The position numbers and the translations under genes were made by a program. Source: HGM04593 sp045631905 (GTDB taxonomy: Bacteria; Bacteroidota; Bacteroidia; Bacteroidales; Bacteroidaceae). Taken from it: a stretch of 53,491 nucleotides of DNA. The notes beneath the pieces were generated by a model that was given only the letters and a program-made list of their open reading frames with translations, had not been told where the DNA came from and did not search any database. Shown in pieces: positions 16,267 to 23,846 of this stretch (position 1 is its first letter; each line of letters starts with the position of its first letter). The stretch is taken from positions 1 to 53,491 of the forward strand of contig JAZQVO010000024.1 of assembly GCA_045631905.1 (NCBI GenBank), read 5' to 3'.

Positions 16267-18108
16267 ATGAAAAGAATTTTCGCATTTGCTTTACTATCAG
16301 CTATATTTGCTGTGTCGTATGCTCTCCCTAATAGTGCTTACAGCACTTTGGTAAAAGAGATTATTCGCCCTGCATTTTCTTTTACAAGTTCAAGAAGTTT
16401 AGTACTTGAAAAAATAAAGATAGATGATAATGTTACAGAACTCTGTTTTTCTGTTGCGGTTCCCGGTAAATTGCCCGACTTAACTACGGATATTTATATA
16501 TTAACCGATTGTGGCAGTAGAGTCCCTTTTGAAAATACTGTTATATCGGATAAGATGGATAGTGTTAAACTTGTTTTCAGAACCTTACCGCGTTCTGTTA
16601 CGACGTTTAATCTTATGGGCTGTGATAAAGGGTGGTATGGTATACGTACCGACGGAAAATCATACCCTTGTCATGAACAAGACCAATCTATTTATGCAAA
16701 AGATGCCTCTTTGCCCGAATATAACATAACAGGTGATACAGCTTATGTGAGTGGCAATATAATTGGTTTTATACCAAATATTACCTCATCGCGCTTCTTT
16801 GCTACGCAGGACCTTATAACCGCTCTCAACGATGTGAGTATTTCCACCGATAGTGTAAACGGCAATTTTTCTTTAAAGAAACAAGGGCATCACAACCATG
16901 CGGTGTATTGTGTTTTCCCGGGTAATACTACCGGCGACTTTTGGTTTTTTCCGGGGTATCATACAACAGTTACCGTTGATTTACCTTCCATCATGGCTCG
17001 AAAATATACTCTTTCAGGGTGCAAAAAAGCCGGAAAAGGTGTAACATTTGGTGGCCCTGTTGGCGATCTTTCGCAAGTTCTTTGGGACCTCACCCACATG
17101 GACTGGCGGGTGGTTATAGAGAGCAACCGTGCAAAGGATATAACTTTTGACGAATACAAAACAATACATTGGGATACCTTGCAACTGAGACAAAAAGATA
17201 TAAGGCAAAGCAAAATATATAATAACAGACAGAAACAACTTGCACTCCTTTTTGTTGAGAAGGAGTATGTGAGGAATATTGTCACCTATCCTAGTTGGCT
17301 TAAAAACGTATTAAAAAAAACCGCCGGGATAAATGTCGATTCTTTATATTCCGAAAAGATAAAAGGTTATACACTGAAAGATGAACATGCTACAGAGATT
17401 AAGCTCTTCGACGATACAACAAACTCGGCTCTATGGCTCATAAGAGATGCTTCTGTTTTGCCGTATGCAGAAGCAAATGAGATAATAAGCAACCCTGCCG
17501 CACAATGGATGCTGGGCTTTAGGTATGCGCAAAAGATGAGTAGTGCTATTAATAAAGAACCATTTGAAAGCAATGCGCCGGAGTGGGATAGGGTGGCATC
17601 GCCGTTTGTTAATAAATTACGTGAATTTAACGATTTTATGAGCGACGAGATAACCCGTTTAAGAGATAAATTAGATAGTGATGTAAAAGTGTATAATATA
17701 CCAGAAGGGTATAAGGGGTCTGTTCTCGATTATATTGTATCACAAAACAAAGGTAAAATAATTCTTGTCGATTGCTGGGCAACATGGTGCGGGCCATGTA
17801 AAAGAGGTATAGAGCAGATGAAAGAGTATAAGGCGGAATTAAAAGACGCTCCCATAGTATTTGTTTATCTCACTGATGGAAGCAGTCCCTTTTTTAATTG
17901 GAGCAACGCAATAACCTCAATAACAGGCAATCATTATCGCTTGTCGAGTGAAGAGTGGAATACGCTACCCCAAATAAAAGGTATACCGCGTTATTTTCTC
18001 ATAGACGAAAAAGGTAGTATCGTTATGGACGTTGCAGGGTGGGGAAACGACAGTCTCGAGCGTTTTAAGAGCAAAATAAATGAATTATTAGGCAAAATAA
18101 AGGAGTAG
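16267..18108 (+). CDS. Secreted TlpA-like thioredoxin-fold protein
   Basis: The 613-residue protein has a signal peptide (MKRIFAFALLSAIFAVSYA), a DUF4369-like N-terminal region (DTAYVSGNIIGFIPN; GNFSLKKQG) and a long helical linker. The C-terminal thioredoxin domain begins at about residue 480, with WATWCGPCKRG and CGPC at 508-511. GIPRYFLIDEKG contains the cis-proline. It is likely a periplasmic thiol-disulfide oxidoreductase. It is similar in layout to the protein at 14311-15969 but diverged, and is AT-richer than the surrounding core genes. Its stop lies 13 bases from the convergent glycosylase stop with no obvious terminator between. Confidence 0.85.
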   Translation: MKRIFAFALLSAIFAVSYALPNSAYSTLVKEIIRPAFSFTSSRSLVLEKIKIDDNVTELCFSVAVPGKLPDLTTDIYILTDCGSRVPFENTVISDKMDSVKLVFRTLPRSVTTFNLMGCDKGWYGIRTDGKSYPCHEQDQSIYAKDASLPEYNITGDTAYVSGNIIGFIPNITSSRFFATQDLITALNDVSISTDSVNGNFSLKKQGHHNHAVYCVFPGNTTGDFWFFPGYHTTVTVDLPSIMARKYTLSGCKKAGKGVTFGGPVGDLSQVLWDLTHMDWRVVIESNRAKDITFDEYKTIHWDTLQLRQKDIRQSKIYNNRQKQLALLFVEKEYVRNIVTYPSWLKNVLKKTAGINVDSLYSEKIKGYTLKDEHATEIKLFDDTTNSALWLIRDASVLPYAEANEIISNPAAQWMLGFRYAQKMSSAINKEPFESNAPEWDRVASPFVNKLREFNDFMSDEITRLRDKLDSDVKVYNIPEGYKGSVLDYIVSQNKGKIILVDCWATWCGPCKRGIEQMKEYKAELKDAPIVFVYLTDGSSPFFNWSNAITSITGNHYRLSSEEWNTLPQIKGIPRYFLIDEKGSIVMDVAGWGNDSLERFKSKINELLGKIKE

Positions 18109-18121
18109 TAGTTTAATATAA

Positions 18122-18703
18122 TTACCTATTCAAAACCCCTTCGGCAATTAACATATTGCGGTAAAAAACGGCCTTTTTATCAAGGGCAAGAGGGTAGGCG
18201 CGTGACGACGAGGGCATGCGCCAAAAGTGCAGTACTCTGCCTGCATAATGAACCTCTTTCATGCCACCCACAGAGGGTGCCTCGCAACCAAACAAGCGCG
18301 AAAGAACCTCGGTGGCCTTTTCCCCTGTTGTCACAACAGCGTTGCATTGTGGCATAGAGGCGAGCATGGAAAGAATATCGGCAGGTGCTATAATTTCGAG
18401 AAACTTGTCCGATGCGTTATCTTTCAGTCGTCGCACCTCGCAGGCTGTGTCGTAGAGTGCAATCCCTTTTTCGGTGCAAAACTCCACAACCGCCTCTTTG
18501 TCGAAACGCTTTTCGCCGTTTACCTCGAAAAAGTGTTTGTTGCCATGGAAAATATAACCCATGATGCGCCACATGTCGTTAATCCAATTAGGGTAGAAAA
18601 AATCCATGCTCCACCTTGCCTTGGGCGGCGGGAAACTGCCAAGCATCAACAAGCGTGCTCCTTGTGGCATAAACGGGGTGAGTGGGTGCTTTTCGGTTGT
18701 CAT
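18122..18703 (-). CDS. Uracil-DNA glycosylase superfamily, DNA-deoxyinosine glycosylase type
   Basis: The 193-residue protein has LMLGSFPPPKAR near the N-terminus and RMPSSSRAYP near the C-terminus, the two active-site motifs of the family 6 hypoxanthine/uracil-DNA glycosylases. These enzymes remove deaminated bases from DNA to start base excision repair. The FYPNW segment lines the base pocket in relatives. It is a single gene, convergent with the second TlpA-like gene. Confidence 0.85.
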   Translation of the reverse strand: MTTEKHPLTPFMPQGARLLMLGSFPPPKARWSMDFFYPNWINDMWRIMGYIFHGNKHFFEVNGEKRFDKEAVVEFCTEKGIALYDTACEVRRLKDNASDKFLEIIAPADILSMLASMPQCNAVVTTGEKATEVLSRLFGCEAPSVGGMKEVHYAGRVLHFWRMPSSSRAYPLALDKKAVFYRNMLIAEGVLNR

Positions 18704-18851
18704 CTTCGGCTATTCTTTGAACGCAAAGGTAGTGAAGCTTTGCCTTTTTGCCTACAATTAATCAATTAATATTTTGTATTAAAGTTGATAATTAATTGAT
18801 GTTTGTTGAAAAGCGGTTACCATAAATTTTGCGCGAGTGGGTAAAAGAGAG

Positions 18852-18859
18852 TATCTTCG
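18852..18859 (+). promoter_or_regulatory. -7 box of the dnaB promoter
   Basis: TATCTTCG lies 22 bases before the chosen dnaB ATG. A TTTG at 18828-18831 is 20 bases upstream, a near-standard -33 element. Confidence 0.6.
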
Positions 18860-18881
18860 CAATCGATTTTGCAAAAAAGAT

Positions 18882-20459
18882 ATGGAAGATACAAATACAA
18901 CGAAAAGAAACACACGCACACGTCGCGAAAATACTCCCATCATGAGCGAGTATGGTCATGTGCAACCGCAAGCCTTGGAGCTCGAGGAGGCTGTGCTTGG
19001 TGCGTTAATGATAGATAGTGATGCCATAGGCCGTTTGGGCGATATTCTAAAACCCGAATCGTTCTACGACAAGCGCAATCAAATATTGTTCAAGGCTATT
19101 CAGGAGATGGACCTCAACGACCGCCCCATAGATATTCTCACCGTAACCGAATATCTGCGCAGTAAGGGTGAGCTCGAAAATGTGGGAGGTCCCATATATA
19201 TAGCACAACTCACAAGCCGTGTGGTTTCTTCGGTAAACATAGAGTATCATGCCAATATCATTGCACAGAAAAAACTTGCTCGCGACCTTATAAAATTTAC
19301 GAGCAAGACACAGGTGCAGGCTTTCGACGAGACACAAGATGTTGAAGAACTCATGCAACAGGCCGAAGCCGAGCTGTTCGAGATTTCGCGCCACAACATG
19401 AAACACGACTTTACACCTGTGAGCGCGGTTATAAAAGATGCTTATGCGGCAATAGAGAAGGCTGCAAAGAATACCAGCGGTCTCAGCGGTCTCAGCACCG
19501 GTTTCACCGACCTCGACAAGATGACCTCGGGCTGGCAGAATACCGACCTCATAATCCTTGCGGCACGTCCTGCCATGGGTAAGACAGCGTTTGCCCTCTC
19601 GCTCATTCGTAACATGGCGGTCGATTTGGGTATCCCCGTGGGCATGTTCTCGTTGGAGATGGGTAACGTGCAGTTGGTGAACCGTCTCATCTGTAACGTA
19701 TGTCAAATCCCGGGTGACAAAATCAAGAGCGGAAAGCTCGAAAAGTATGAGTGGGGACAGCTTGACAGCAAAATCGTTGCTTTGCAGAATGCACCGATAT
19801 ATGTCGATGATACCCCACAGCTGTCGGTCTTCGAGCTACGTACAAAGGCGCGACGCATGGTACGCGAGCACGGGGTGAAGATGCTTTTTATCGACTACTT
19901 ACAGCTCATGACAGCCAACGTGGGCAAGGGTAGCCGTCAGGAGGAGATTAGTACAATCTCACGTTCACTCAAAGGTCTTGCCAAGGAGTTGAATATCCCC
20001 ATCATGGCACTCAGTCAGCTTAACCGTAACCTCGAAGGTCGCGAAGGCGTCGAAGGTAAACGCCCTCAGCTGAGCGACCTTCGCGAGTCGGGAGCCATCG
20101 AGCAAGATGCCGACATCGTATTGTTCGTGAACCGTCCCGAATATTTCCACATATACAAGGACGGCGACTTCGACTGGCGTAACAAGGCCGAGATTATCAT
20201 CGCCAAGCACCGTAACGGTGGCACGGGTGATGTGCGCCTGACCTTCCGTAAAGAGTATGCCCGTTTCATGAACATGGACGATGAATCGCTCGGTACACTT
20301 GTTCCCTCCGATATACCCGTGGTGCGTGGCTCAAAGATGAACGCAGGTTTTGTGCCCGAAACAACCCCCGAAATCCCCGACTACATGCAACAACCTCCCG
20401 GAGCCCCTGTCGATTTTATAGGCGGTGCCCCGTTGCCCAACAACGATGTACCTTTTTAA
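18882..20459 (+). CDS. dnaB: Replicative DNA helicase
   Basis: The 525-residue hexameric helicase unwinds DNA at the replication fork. The N-terminal domain (LEEAVLGALMIDSDAI) is followed by the RecA-like motor. That contains the Walker A loop ARPAMGKTA at 228-236, the Walker B FIDYLQLM and the LSQLNR sensor segment, and DIVLFVNRPEYF follows later. No intein is inserted. The start at 18882 was chosen because the longer frame begins upstream of the -7 box. The short N-terminal extension rich in Thr, Lys and Arg is common in Bacteroidetes. Confidence 0.96.
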   Translation: MEDTNTTKRNTRTRRENTPIMSEYGHVQPQALELEEAVLGALMIDSDAIGRLGDILKPESFYDKRNQILFKAIQEMDLNDRPIDILTVTEYLRSKGELENVGGPIYIAQLTSRVVSSVNIEYHANIIAQKKLARDLIKFTSKTQVQAFDETQDVEELMQQAEAELFEISRHNMKHDFTPVSAVIKDAYAAIEKAAKNTSGLSGLSTGFTDLDKMTSGWQNTDLIILAARPAMGKTAFALSLIRNMAVDLGIPVGMFSLEMGNVQLVNRLICNVCQIPGDKIKSGKLEKYEWGQLDSKIVALQNAPIYVDDTPQLSVFELRTKARRMVREHGVKMLFIDYLQLMTANVGKGSRQEEISTISRSLKGLAKELNIPIMALSQLNRNLEGREGVEGKRPQLSDLRESGAIEQDADIVLFVNRPEYFHIYKDGDFDWRNKAEIIIAKHRNGGTGDVRLTFRKEYARFMNMDDESLGTLVPSDIPVVRGSKMNAGFVPETTPEIPDYMQQPPGAPVDFIGGAPLPNNDVPF

Positions 20460-20520
20460 AGGAATATAAAAAGCATAATCGAAAGTGAACCGAAAAATTC
20501 ACTCAATAGAATATTTTTAC

Positions 20521-20528
20521 TATCTTCG
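20521..20528 (+). promoter_or_regulatory. -7 box of the trpS promoter
   Basis: TATCTTCG is identical to the box before dnaB and lies 26 bases before the trpS ATG. No T-box or leader peptide is seen. Confidence 0.55.
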
Positions 20529-20554
20529 CGCAAATTAATTTTAGATAAGAAAAC

Positions 20555-21643
20555 ATGAGCAAAATAATATTGACAGGTGACCGTCCTACGGGCCGTTTGC
20601 ATTTGGGACACTATGTGGGCTCATTGCGCCGTCGCGTCGAGTTGCAAAACTCAGGTATATACGATAAAATATTTATAATGATTGCCGACGCACAGGCACT
20701 CACCGATAACGCCGACAACCCCGAAAAGGTGCGTCAAAATATCATAGAGGTTGCACTCGACTACCTTTCGGTAGGTATCGACCCCTCAAAGAGTACCATA
20801 TTCATTCAGTCGCAGGTGGCAGAACTTTGTGAGCTCGCCTTCTACTACATGAACCTTGTTACCGTGTCGCGTCTGCAACGCAACCCCACGGTAAAGACCG
20901 AGATACAGATGCGTAACTTCGAAACAAGTATCCCTGTCGGCTTCTTCACCTATCCCATCAGCCAGGCATCGGACATCACTGCCTTCCGCGCAACAACCGT
21001 TCCTGCCGGCGAGGACCAGCAACCCATGATAGAGCAGGCGCGTGAGATAGCACGTCGTTTCAACGGCATATATGGCGATACACTTGTTGAGCCCGAGATA
21101 CTTTTGCCCGACAACGCCGCATGCCTGCGTCTGCCCGGTACCGACGGCAAAGCAAAGATGAGTAAGTCGCTTGGTAACTGCATCTACCTCTCCGACACAG
21201 CCGAAGAACTTCGTCAGCATGTGATGGGCATGTACACCGACCCCGACCACTTGCGCGTTCAAGACCCGGGTAAGGTCGAAGGCAACACCGTGTTTACCTA
21301 CCTCGACGCATTCTGCAAGCCCGAACATTTTGAAAAGTACCTTCCCGACTATCCTTCGCTCGACGAGCTCAAAGCACATTATCGTCGTGGAGGCTTGGGC
21401 GATGTAAAGGTTAAAAAGTTCCTCATCGCCATACTCGAAGAAGAGCTTGCGCCCATACGTGCCCGTCGTAAAGAGTGGGAGCAGAAAATACACGAGGTAT
21501 ATGCGTTGCTCGAGGAGGGTTGCAAGGTTGCACGTGCCGTAGCCGCCGACACACTTGCCGATGTTCGTCGTGCAATGAAGATTAACTACTTCGAGGATAA
21601 AGAGCTTATCGACGAGCAGGCTCGTCGCTTCCGCGGAGAATAA
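20555..21643 (+). CDS. trpS: Tryptophanyl-tRNA synthetase
   Basis: The 362-residue class I synthetase charges tRNA-Trp. The HIGH-type motif appears as GRLHLGHY at 13-20 and the KMSKS loop at 201-205. GEDQQPMIE in the active-site region is characteristic of TrpRS. The chain is slightly longer than the usual 330-340 residues and of the divergent type common in Bacteroidetes. It is transcribed alone and ends at a strong terminator. Confidence 0.95.
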   Translation: MSKIILTGDRPTGRLHLGHYVGSLRRRVELQNSGIYDKIFIMIADAQALTDNADNPEKVRQNIIEVALDYLSVGIDPSKSTIFIQSQVAELCELAFYYMNLVTVSRLQRNPTVKTEIQMRNFETSIPVGFFTYPISQASDITAFRATTVPAGEDQQPMIEQAREIARRFNGIYGDTLVEPEILLPDNAACLRLPGTDGKAKMSKSLGNCIYLSDTAEELRQHVMGMYTDPDHLRVQDPGKVEGNTVFTYLDAFCKPEHFEKYLPDYPSLDELKAHYRRGGLGDVKVKKFLIAILEEELAPIRARRKEWEQKIHEVYALLEEGCKVARAVAADTLADVRRAMKINYFEDKELIDEQARRFRGE

Positions 21644-21655
21644 TTATTTAACGAT

Positions 21656-21693
21656 AAAAAAAAGAGATTAGTTGCCAACTAATCTCTTTTTTT
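21656..21693 (+). terminator. Terminator of trpS
   Basis: AAAAAAGAGATTAGTTGCC/AACTAATCTCTTTTTTT forms a 12-bp stem with a short loop and T7. Confidence 0.9.
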
Positions 21694-21784
21694 GTGTTCT
21701 CCTTCCCATAATTGTTGAAGACTTTTTGCTGTCTCTTTTCGATGTAGCGTAAGCATCTAAAAAGGCACATCTCGTTTATTGCTG

Positions 21785-21820
21785 TCATGTCGAACGTATG
21801 CGAGACATCTCCGTACAGGC
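21785..21820. repeat. Possible dispersed intergenic element beside galE
   Basis: The stretch from TCATGTCGAACGTATG to CTCCGTACAGGC contains a small inverted repeat (ATGTC with GACAT, 21787-21808) and codes for nothing plausible. It resembles, from memory only, a short element seen between genes in other Bacteroidales. Only one copy is in this window. Confidence 0.25.
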
Positions 21821-21825
21821 TTAAA

Positions 21826-21867
21826 AACAAGCCACGACGATAGAAATTTCTATCGTCGTGGTTTGTT
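21826..21867 (-). terminator. Terminator of galE, 42-bp near-perfect palindrome
   Basis: The core CCACGACGATAGAAA and its complement (21832-21861) has no loop bases and extends outward to 42 bp with a single G-T mismatch. On the reverse strand it is followed by CTTGTTTTTAA, as expected for galE termination. Confidence 0.75.
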
Positions 21868-21885
21868 ATGTATGGTATACGTGGA

Positions 21886-22902
21886 TTACTCCTCGAAACC
21901 GTTGGGGTTGTTCTTCTGCCAGTTCCAACTGTCGCGGCACATCTCCTCGATACCGAACTCAGCCTTCCAACCAAGCTCTGCCTCTGCTTTTGCGGGGTTG
22001 CAATAGCATGTGGCGATGTCACCCGGGCGGCGGGGCTTGATAGAGTAGGGAACGGGAACACCGTTGGCCTTCTCAAATGCCTTAACAACGTCTAATACAG
22101 AATATCCGTGGCCTGTACCGATGTTGTAGATGGCAATACCTTTCTTCTCAACGATAGCCTTCAAAGCTGCAACGTGAGCACGGGCAAGGTCTACTACGTG
22201 AATGTAGTCGCGAACGCCTGTACCATCGTGTGTGTCGTAGTCATCGCCAAACACACCGAGCTCGGCACGCTTGCCTACTGCTGTCTGTGTGATGTAGGGC
22301 ATGAGGTTGTTGGGGATACCGTTGGGGTTCTCGCCTATGGTACCGCTCTTGTGAGCTCCGATGGGGTTAAAGTAGCGGAGAAGAACGATGTTCCACTCGT
22401 TGTCGGCCTTCTGAATATCCATGAGCACCTCTTCGAGCATAGATTTTGTCTGTCCGTAGGGGTTTGTACAGTGACCTTTGGGGCACTCCTCGGTGATGGG
22501 GATAATAGCGGGGTCGCCATAAACGGTAGCACTTGAAGAGAAAATCATGTTCTTGCAACCGTTCTTACGCATAACGTCGGCAAGAACAAATGTTCCGTTC
22601 ATGTTGTTCTCGTAATATTCGAGAGGTTTTGCACAGCTCTCACCCACAGCCTTCAAACCGGCAAAGTGGATACAAGCATCGAACTTGTGCTCGTCGAAAA
22701 CCTTTTGCAAGCCTTCGCGGTCGCGAATATCTACCTTGTAAAAAGGAACCTCCTTACCAATAATTTTGGCAACACGTTTAAGTGAGATGGGAGATGAGTT
22801 GTCAAGGTTGTCTACTACTACGGCCTCGTGACCGGCTTCGGTGAGTTCAATCAAGGTGTGGCTTCCTATGAAGCCTGCACCACCAGTTAGCAGGATTTTC
22901 AT
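21886..22902 (-). CDS. galE: UDP-glucose 4-epimerase
   Basis: The 338-residue extended SDR interconverts UDP-glucose and UDP-galactose. The NAD loop GGAGFIGSH is at 7-15, SSSAT at 122-126 and the active-site Tyr149/Lys153 pair in NPYGQTK. The DYIHVVDLARAHV segment is typical of GalE. Length is standard. It is a single-gene unit with a long leader and its own promoter. Confidence 0.94.
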   Translation of the reverse strand: MKILLTGGAGFIGSHTLIELTEAGHEAVVVDNLDNSSPISLKRVAKIIGKEVPFYKVDIRDREGLQKVFDEHKFDACIHFAGLKAVGESCAKPLEYYENNMNGTFVLADVMRKNGCKNMIFSSSATVYGDPAIIPITEECPKGHCTNPYGQTKSMLEEVLMDIQKADNEWNIVLLRYFNPIGAHKSGTIGENPNGIPNNLMPYITQTAVGKRAELGVFGDDYDTHDGTGVRDYIHVVDLARAHVAALKAIVEKKGIAIYNIGTGHGYSVLDVVKAFEKANGVPVPYSIKPRRPGDIATCYCNPAKAEAELGWKAEFGIEEMCRDSWNWQKNNPNGFEE

Positions 22903-23068
22903 TTTGTTTAAATTTTGTTGTTATGAACACGGCAAGGCCGGGTTCATGTTGGTTATAATGTTTTTGTTTTTTTGTTTCAAGTACTATCGGCACGCAAGAA
23001 ACCTTTTTAGTACTTAAAAAATAAATTCCTTGCATCGCAAAGTTAAATATTCTTTTTAAGAATACAAA
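22903..23068 (-). promoter_or_regulatory. galE promoter and structured leader
   Basis: On the reverse strand TTTG (23065-23068), 19 bases, then TAACTTTG (23038-23045) is a consensus Bacteroidetes promoter. It implies a leader of about 130 bases. The leader holds two possible stems: AAGTACT with AGTACTT (22979-22985, 23009-23015) and ATGAAC-a-CGGC with GCCG-g-GTTCAT (22923-22945), the latter close to the start codon. The rest of the gap up to 23240 shows only the start region of the next gene. Confidence 0.6.
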
Positions 23069-23240
23069 TTCTTTCTATTTTTTTTATAATGAATGTGAAT
23101 GTTTTTGATAACTTGCTGTGCGACATTTAAACAGCCTCTTATTTGAATTATTTTCTTGCAAGCTTTTGCGATAATGTATAAAAATATTACTTTTGCGCTC
23201 ATGAAAATAAAAAACATTAATTGAATATAAACTATTTATC

Positions 23241-23645
23241 ATGAAAAAGATTGTTTTTGCCCTGCTTGCAGTGGTAGTTCTGCTCTCTTGCGGTGGCGCG
23301 AGCTCGCAGGAGAAAAACGAGGTTCGCGAGTTGCTTACCAATACCTTTAAGGAGGTAGACGAGGAGCTGAGCGGTGAGGTTATCGACGAGGCAACCATTT
23401 GTGACAGTGTTCGTTTTAAAAAGGATAGAATCTATTACTATTACTCAACGAAAGAGGCTTTAATACCTGTATCTCAAATAAAAGAGGAGAAGGCAACGAG
23501 AAAGGCAAACATAAAAAAAATGTTGGAGTCTACTCCCGATATGGCTTTCTTGATTAATATGTTAATAAAAATTGACGGCGGTATCAATTATGTGTATGTG
23601 GGTGACACTACCGGCGATGTTTGTGAGATAAAAGTAGACTTTTAA
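23241..23645 (+). CDS. Small lipoprotein of unknown function
   Basis: The 134-residue product has a lipoprotein signal with lipobox LLSC (Cys17). It is followed by a helical acidic stretch (NEVRELLTNTFKEVDEELSG), then a YYYYSTKEALIP segment and a C-terminal beta pair (GGINYVYVGDTTGD). I do not recognise the family. It stands alone with its own terminator. Confidence 0.75.
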   Translation: MKKIVFALLAVVVLLSCGGASSQEKNEVRELLTNTFKEVDEELSGEVIDEATICDSVRFKKDRIYYYYSTKEALIPVSQIKEEKATRKANIKKMLESTPDMAFLINMLIKIDGGINYVYVGDTTGDVCEIKVDF

Positions 23646-23671
23646 TACAACGCAAAACCTATGAAGGGGTT

Positions 23672-23713
23672 GCAAATAACCACCAAACATTAAAGTTTGG
23701 TGGTTATTTGCTT
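23672..23713 (+). terminator. Terminator after the small lipoprotein gene
   Basis: GCAAATAACCACCAAAC and its complement form a 17-bp stem with a 6-base loop. The T-tract is short. Confidence 0.75.
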
Positions 23714-23775
23714 ATCAGTGCGTAAACATTCGTTTAATAATCGCTATAATGTTTCTCAAATTCATAAAAAAAGTG

Positions 23776-23802
23776 TAACTTCGCAGTCGCTTGCGCGACT
23801 GC
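23776..23802 (+). promoter_or_regulatory. pheT promoter box and 5' hairpin
   Basis: TAACTTCG (23776-23783) is a -7 element. Overlapping its last base, GCAGTCGC-TTGC-GCGACTGC (23783-23802) forms an 8-bp stem that would lie at the extreme 5' end of the transcript. pheT starts at 23847. Confidence 0.5.
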
Positions 23803-23846
23803 AAAAGTCGGGGCATAAAACAGAGTGATAATAAACAATTTTATAT

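Noticed and set aside
20460..20554. T-box or leader peptide before trpS
   Set aside because: No Trp codon cluster, no T-box sequence and only about 26 bases from promoter box to start.
21648..22088. Reverse-strand 146-codon frame across the trpS terminator and galE end
   Set aside because: It runs through two terminator palindromes and overlaps galE out of frame.
23803..23846. Phe leader peptide before pheT
   Set aside because: The leader is too short and holds no Phe-rich frame; only the 5' hairpin is present.
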